This document shows, piece after piece, positions 58,893 through 64,000 of a stretch of DNA of 64,000 nucleotides. The stretch is from assembly GCA_964059195.1 (NCBI GenBank), contig CAXKWD010000002.1, positions 151,235,042 to 151,299,041 on the forward strand, read 5' to 3'. Source of the DNA: Ectobius pallidus (lineage: Eukaryota; Arthropoda; Insecta; Blattodea; Ectobiidae). Under the pieces are notes generated by a model. That model did not search any database. It had not been told where the DNA came from and was given only the letters and a program-made list of their open reading frames with translations. The translations under genes and the position numbers were made by a program. Position 1 is the stretch's first letter, and each line of letters begins with the position of its first letter.

Positions 58893-59611
58893 TCGTGGGT
58901 GTGGCTTAGAGCGAGACACAGCACAATCAGTGCGCTATGCACACTCGTGGGAGAACCTGGAGGAGGGGCCACGTGCTAAGGGGTGTGACCGAGCGCCGCA
59001 AAAGCCATTCTAGATCATACGCAGACAGAAACTTGGCGACATCAACTCCAGAACGTTCGTCGGGCTTTTTAAGGCCGCGAGCAAGCCGAGAGAGCAGTCA
59101 GTTAGTCAGTCAGTGTAGTCACAGTGTGAACAGTCAGAGATAGAGTGTGAACCGTGTAAACTGGACGGTGTAGACTGATCAGCGCGGCCTCAAGTAAGTG
59201 TGACTTGAAGAGATGAGGAGCCAGTGACCGGAGAGACTAGTGAACGGAAGAGCAAGTCAACGGGGAACTGGCGACCGGAGGAACTAGTGAACGAAGGAAC
59301 TTGTGAACTGGACTGGACTGAGGCAGTGCCGTTCCGGTGAACTTAGCGCGACTAGTATATCGTGCAGCGGCAGCGAGGACTGCGGAGTTGACCGACGTGG
59401 AGTTGAACTACCTTGACTTCTGAGTCCGGGCAGTGTGTGCTGTAACGTGGAGTCAGCACAGTGGAAGTGAGCAGCGAACAGATCGGTGAACTGGAGAATA
59501 TTCAGGAGTTTTCTGGTTTGATTGAGTACTGTTATAGGAAATAAAGGAACCTCCATTCTTCAATTAGAAAATAAGTGTTCTGATTTCGAACCCCGACGAG
59601 CCCTTGTTACA
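58893..59611 (+). mobile_element. Truncated LTR related to the solo LTR at 34946
   Basis: Matches 35060-35725 in order: 'gctaaggggngtgancgagcgccgc', 'agatcatacgc', 'gcgagcaagccga', 'cagtcagt' runs, 'gtgccgttccggt', 'cgtgcagcggcagcgaggac' and the end 'cgacgagcccttgttaca'. The first ~110 bp of the LTR are not recognisable. The TATA region is altered to 'gggctttttaagg' near 59062. Confidence 0.75.
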
Positions 59612-59734
59612 ATATTAAAACCACTCTTCATGCATTAAAATGAAGAAAGTTAACAAAAATGCCTTATTCTTTATCTTATGAGAACTAGAATCTTCTTTTT
59701 GAGAAAAAACTATCAATAACTGCCCATCAACACT

Positions 59735-60000
59735 GGTTTCCATCATCCTTGATACCGTTGCTCTATTGTAGTAATATCTTGGTGAAATCGCTATCGCTAT
59801 TCATCACTTTCAACCCCCAAATCTCAGGAAGAAAGTCAAAATGTGAATGTAAGAAGGGGATCTTCGATTACATACGCCAGCCCATTGTTTTGTGGTTTCT
59901 TATTATTGTCTATTAATTGACGATAATTCTCTGCCTTATGATTTCCTAAGAACCCTTTGACAACAGATACAAAACGATCTCCATGTTATTAATTCCATAG
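59735..60000 (-). pseudogene. Diverged remnant of the DEHGERFHQDI-family gene
   Basis: Nucleotide similarity to 62570-62810 is visible ('ggtttccatcntccttgatacc', 'atatcttggtg', 'tcatcactt', 'aaagtccaaatg'-like). No frame is open. Confidence 0.6.
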
Positions 60001-60479
60001 GGGTTCTTTTCTCAACTATTTGCAGAGTTTTTACTTACATGGGCGACGATTGCGATATACTTAACGCTATTACAGAATAACTAGTATCCCTCACAACACT
60101 TCCTCAGTCAAACATAATCGCTAAATTGTTCAATTCTTGTCTCACAGTTCAACAGCAACCATATTTCCTTTCCATAGTCAGTCAGAGTCGGATGTGGCCT
60201 ACCCTCTGTGCAGCCGCATAATAGGGGTAGTTCAGTAAACAAAAAATGCAACTTTCCAAAATAAATGTGACGGGTAGGAACGTTTTCAATGCCATATTCT
60301 TAATCAGCAGAATATACGAGTTACATCAAAACAGTTGTCCTTGTCCATGTTAACTCTCACAGATCCTCGGATGTTATAAAACAAAAAGATGCTTCTATGC
60401 TAGAAAAATCTGCTGAATTCAAATAAAATATAAAATATTATTTTTAACATCAATGTTATAAATGAAAAAAATAAATATC
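60001..60479. other. Unassigned DNA
   Basis: AT-rich, no recognisable gene. Confidence 0.4.
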
Positions 60480-61465
60480 TGAAACTACTTGGAATATGCA
60501 TAGACCAAAGACTTATCTGGACAATGCATATTGAAACTCTATGTAAAAAGCTGATTCGAGTTACTTTTTTGCTCAATAGACTCAGAGACAATGTCAGTGA
60601 AAACTTAATGCTATTTTCATATTTTGCCTTCTTTCATTCCCATTTGATATATGACTTTCTGCTGTGGGGAAATGCAACTAATACCACACTAGTATTTAAG
60701 TGGCAGAAAAGAGCACTCAGATGAATTTTGGGATTAAACCCATCAGAGTCATGTAGAGAGCATTTTGCTAACCTGAATATAATGACTGTGAGAACTGTAT
60801 ATTTTTAATTGTCTAGTATACGTAAAGAAAAACCTCTCAGCTTTCTCCAATAGGACATCTGCACATTCATAAGACACTAGAAACCGTTACATGATTGATC
60901 TTCCCTATTCCAGACTATCCAAAACACATAATAGTCATCTTTATTTAAGCCTTCAACTATTTAATAAACTCCCTAAGAGTTCACACTTAGTGACATTGAA
61001 CAAATTAAAAACTGTTCTAGAATCCTGGATTAAGGGTAAAACATTTTATTCACTCGAAGAGTTTAACAACTGTAATATGTTCATTTTATTATTCTGTCTG
61101 GAATTATTACCTATAGAATAGTTCAATTTGTATCTGCATACCTTCTTAAATTCTCTTTTAAGATCTTTCACTTTTGCATTACTCTGATGCAAATGTGTAA
61201 TAGAAATATAACCGTGTAGTAGAATCTTAGTGTTCCAGTTAATGTATGTTATTTTTAATTTGTGTATGGACAAATTATCCAAAGAATTGTGTGTGTTCAA
61301 GCAATCTTTAGCAGGTGGTATGATGCTGTCCATTACAATTCCCTATGACTTACAGACATAATTGTAAATAATCTAAAGTATATTGTAATACTGCATAAAA
61401 CAATGACGAAGTCAATTGTACCATGTATTAAACGGCAAGTAAAGATTCTTATCTTGTCTTATCTT
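60480..61465 (+). mobile_element. CR1/Jockey-like LINE, 3' end only
   Basis: RT C-terminal fragments: 'LGICIDQRLIWTMHIETLCKK' (split after 20 residues), 'FFHSHLIYDFLLWGN', 'KWQKRALR' then a stop, and the terminal 'LPYSRLSKTHNSHL', 'LFNKLPKSSH', 'SWIKGKTFYSLEEF'. A 3' UTR of about 330 bp ends in TCTTATCTTG/TCTTATCTTATG repeats near 61447-61468. It is 5' truncated before the RT core and pseudogenic. Confidence 0.7.
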
Positions 61466-61865
61466 ATGAAAACCTTGTTCAATAGTGTTACGGGTACAAC
61501 TAATATTAAGGCTTCATAACATACATATCATTTATGTAGGTTCCCTAGAATTCTCTATTGCCATTGCGTAAGTAAGTAAGTCTAAACTAGTTATGCATTG
61601 ACGAAAATGTATAATTTGAAGAACTATCACGTACAACAGTCTAGTTTTAGTAGAGATAATAACTTAGTTCCTGAAGTTAATTGTCAAATACTGTTAATCG
61701 ACATAAACATCCAGATGACAGCAATTAATAACCAAGTAAGTATGTGTCCAAATAACAGTTAACTATATTGTCTCCTCTTCAGTTGATTTTCAGTGCTGTT
61801 AACAGTTATCCAGTTATTTGTCCAGGCTATAATAACACTGGACAACAAAACTGACCTTCAAAAAT

Positions 61866-62390
61866 TTTTTTTACACAAAACATTTCATTTCTTATGTATT
61901 TTGATGTGCTGAGTTCAAATATGGCCTTTGTTTTTGTCTAGCACCCTCAGTTTTTTAGTAAATCATATACTTACACTTCTAGTCGTTTATAAATAAATCG
62001 TAAAGTCACCGTAATATCAAAGAATAACTGGTAATATTTTTTTACACAAAACATATCATTTCTTATGTATTTTGATGTGCTGAGTTCAAATATGGCCTTA
62101 GTTTTTGTCTAGCACCCTCAGTTTTTTAGTAAATCGTATACTTACACTTCTAGTCGTTTATAAATAAAACGTAAAGTCGCCGTAATATCAAAGACTAACA
62201 GGTAATATTTTTTTTACACAAAACATATCATTTCTTATGTATTTTGATGTGCTGAGTTCAAATATGGCCTTTTTTTTGTCTAGCACCCTCAGTTGTTTAG
62301 TAAATCATGTACATACAGGTCTAGTCGTTTATAAATGAAACGTAAAGTCACCGTAATATCAAAGACTAACTGGTAATATCCGTATGTAGA
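61866..62390 (+). repeat. 171-172 bp tandem repeat, three units
   Basis: 'acacaaaacat' occurs at 61873, 62044 and 62216. Each unit continues 'ttcttatgtattttgatgtg', 'tctagcaccctcagtt', 'cttctagtcgtttataaat' and 'caccgtaatatcaaaga'. Units are over 90% identical by eye. Confidence 0.9.
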
Positions 62391-62490
62391 AGAATCCTTC
62401 ATAATAAAATTATATTTAATTTTGTAAAAGTAACCAACTAACATACCTGAAAAATTGCCAGCTCGTTTTCAAGTCCATCCTCTACTGCTG

Positions 62491-63328
62491 TCAGTTGAAT
62501 TTCTGCCGTTTGCTGCTTCTTCTGTACATTCCTGTGGTTTCTCTTTTGACGCTCCAGCAGTAATCTGCAAGCATATTGGGTTTCCATCTTCCTTGATACC
62601 TTTTCTCCATTTCGGAAATATCTTGGTGGAATCTTTCTCCATGTTCATCACTAACTTGTCCTAGATTTGCAGGGAAAAAGTCCAAATGGGAATGCAGGAA
62701 GTGAATTTTGAGAGACATGTTGCAACCTAGATTTCTATAGGCTCCTGGTAATTTCACAATTAATTGTTCGTAATTTTGTGGTCTAGTATTACCTAAGAAC
62801 TTTTCGCAAATGGTCTTGAATGATATCCATGCTTCAAGTTCCACATGATTCAGTTTACTTTCAAACAGCTGATCTTTCATTAGTTCTCGAATCTGAGGCC
62901 CAACAAAAATGCCTTCCTTCAACTTAGAAGCACTGATTCTTGGAAATTTTTCTTCTAGGTATTTGAAACCTGCTCCAGATTTGTCTAATGCCTTGACAAA
63001 ATTCTTCATTAGGCCTAATTTTATATGAAGTGGAGGCAATAAAATTTTTGATCTATCAACCAATGGTTCAGCTGAGATATTCTTTTCTCCAGGGACAAAA
63101 TTCTTCCGGGGAGGCCATATTTTAGTAATGTTTGAATTTATCACGGCTATCCCATTCGCACAAAAAGCAGCAATATTTCGTGTATCCGTTTTGCAATCCT
63201 AACAGTATTCCAATCATTTTGAAATCGCCACAGATGGACCAGTTGTACTTGTCATACTGCACTTTTTGTAATATTAGCTGCATATTTTTGTAACTTTCTT
63301 TCATTTGAACTGCATGACCAATTATCAT
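62491..63328 (-). pseudogene. Recurrent arthropod protein of unknown function (partial)
   Basis: Two overlapping minus-strand frames, 63328-63122 and 63144-62491, form one protein with a single frameshift near 63130. The first has 'YNWSICGDFKMIGILLGLQ' and 'GYTKYCCFLCEWDSR' (a Cys-x2-Cys). The second has 'LLPPLHIKLGLMKNFVKALD', 'FPRISASKLKEGIFVGPQI', 'MSLKIHFLHSHLDFFP' and 'VSDEHGERFHQDISEMEKRY', then a basic Ser/Arg-rich C-terminus. I recall near-identical motif strings from many unannotated arthropod proteins, often multicopy, but know no function. The N-terminal part is missing. Its place inside TIRs with a TAA duplication points to a transposon-encoded protein. No DDE triad can be assigned with confidence. 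Confidence 0.7.
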
Positions 63329-63587
63329 AACACCACGGTCCTTACTAACTAAAGCAGTAAAATAATAATAAATAAATGTTATAATCGCTATTAGGTCTTG
63401 TTTACTATGTCATTCACTTTAACAGAAATTTAAGCATTTACAGCCAGTGCTAATTCAGAAAACAGGCTTTCTTTTTGAAACTGTGGGTGCCAGGAAAAAA
63501 CTGTTTGCATAATTGAATTCAGCACTAAAATCCACATAATAAACGCCCAATTTCATGCAAAATTTTTTTGGCTGTTGTCCAGTGTAA

Positions 63588-64000
63588 TTATCACTCGCAG
63601 GTTTTATATACTTTGAGTCCTTACAATTTTTCGTTTAAAATTCAGTGCCAGTATGGTGCCCATTCTTAATTCTAGGTGGACTGGTCGTGCATTGCTGTCA
63701 TGGACTTATGTGCCGGTACAATAACTTTTGTTGTCTGTAAATCTGAATTCTTTTTTGTTGTTGTTCCCCCGCCCCTCAGAGTCAAACGACAAATTTAATT
63801 TACCTACCCCTGATTTACGAATATATTTATAAATAAGTGGCCATGGGCCCGAACGGCCTCTTAACATAAAACATATTCTGAAAATTCCCAGTGGATAACG
63901 CTAATGAACAACTTACTGCCTTAATAGTCGTCAATTATGCATTTTCTCTATCCATGGAATTCATCTGGAATGTCATATTGGAATTATGAAAGTGCTTGCT
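63588..64000. other. Unassigned DNA at window end
   Basis: No recognisable gene or element; contains a T/G-rich and C-rich patch near 63750. Confidence 0.4.

Larger units (their letters stand above)
61836..63584 (-). mobile_element. TIR element carrying DEHGERFHQDI-family gene
   Basis: Ends are inverted CACTGGACAACA repeats flanked by TAA (61833-61835 and 63585-63587), 1749 bp in all. It contains three 171-172 bp tandem units at the left and a minus-strand gene fragment. A motif of the tandem units ('gtgctgagttcaaat') has an inverted counterpart at 63525 ('gaattcagcac'), giving subterminal symmetry. A 3 bp TAA target recalls PIF/Harbinger, but no Harbinger transposase motif is visible. Confidence 0.7.

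Noticed and set aside
61866..62390. CRISPR-like array of regular repeats
   Set aside because: The 171-172 bp units are directly adjacent whole repeats with no unique spacers, in a eukaryotic transposon.

Overview
This is a repeat-dominated piece of a eukaryotic, almost certainly arthropod (probably insect), nuclear genome. The evidence is the mix of mobile elements: R1-group, LOA-like and CR1-like LINEs, a Penelope-like element with a GIY-YIG domain, THAP-type and BED-type hAT-like DNA transposons, Tc1/mariner relatives, Helitrons, a tRNA-derived SINE and a degraded C2H2/PolB (Polinton-type) gene with small introns. I see no intact ordinary host gene, no rRNA or tRNA gene and no bacterial-type feature. 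The species cannot be fixed from the sequence.

Layout. 292-20511 is one very large inverted repeat. The left arm (292-~5070) reappears in reverse complement as the right arm (~7587-20511). A ~2.5 kb spacer lies between them, made of ~250-255 bp tandem units of the same family as the arms. The right arm was later interrupted by a Helentron-like insertion (7861-8690), a gag-only LTR retrotransposon (9381-16129, TSD GGTT) and a small insertion carrying a Helitron 3' end (19912-20329). 21700-24068 holds a ~167 bp tandem array and an ~800 bp palindrome built from the same unit.

24357-38330 is a nest of elements that can be unpacked by target-site duplications. A Penelope-like element (13 bp TSD AATATAGGCATAT) was entered by a THAP/hAT-like transposon (8 bp TSD), itself entered by a minus-strand Helitron that carries mariner debris. 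The same Penelope element was also entered by a near full-length CR1-like LINE (TSD AAATG), which contains a solo LTR (TSD GTAT) and a MITE, and by an R1-group LINE 3' half (13 bp TSD).

39521-41459 is a nearly intact TA-flanked IS630/Tc1/mariner-type transposon with an unusually long D-to-E spacing (88 residues). 42085-45218 is a nearly intact minus-strand LOA/R1-group LINE lacking its 3' end. Then follow a second ~167 bp array, a SINE (45826-46404), a long-TIR element (46591-47468), a Helitron (47723-48726) and a striking cluster of CRE (TGACGTCA) and AAAATGGCGG motifs (49150-49800).

52430-57050 is a decayed C2H2 zinc finger plus protein-primed-type DNA polymerase B gene with its own tandemly repeated TATA promoter. 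The tail of the window holds a BED/hAT transposase fragment, a second truncated LTR, a LINE 3' end, and a TIR-bounded element (61836-63584, TSD TAA) encoding part of a recurrent but unnamed arthropod protein family.

No pathway operates here; the genes are transposition machinery in various states of decay. Several long ORFs are interrupted only by one-base changes, some in homopolymer runs, so some breaks may be assembly errors rather than true decay.
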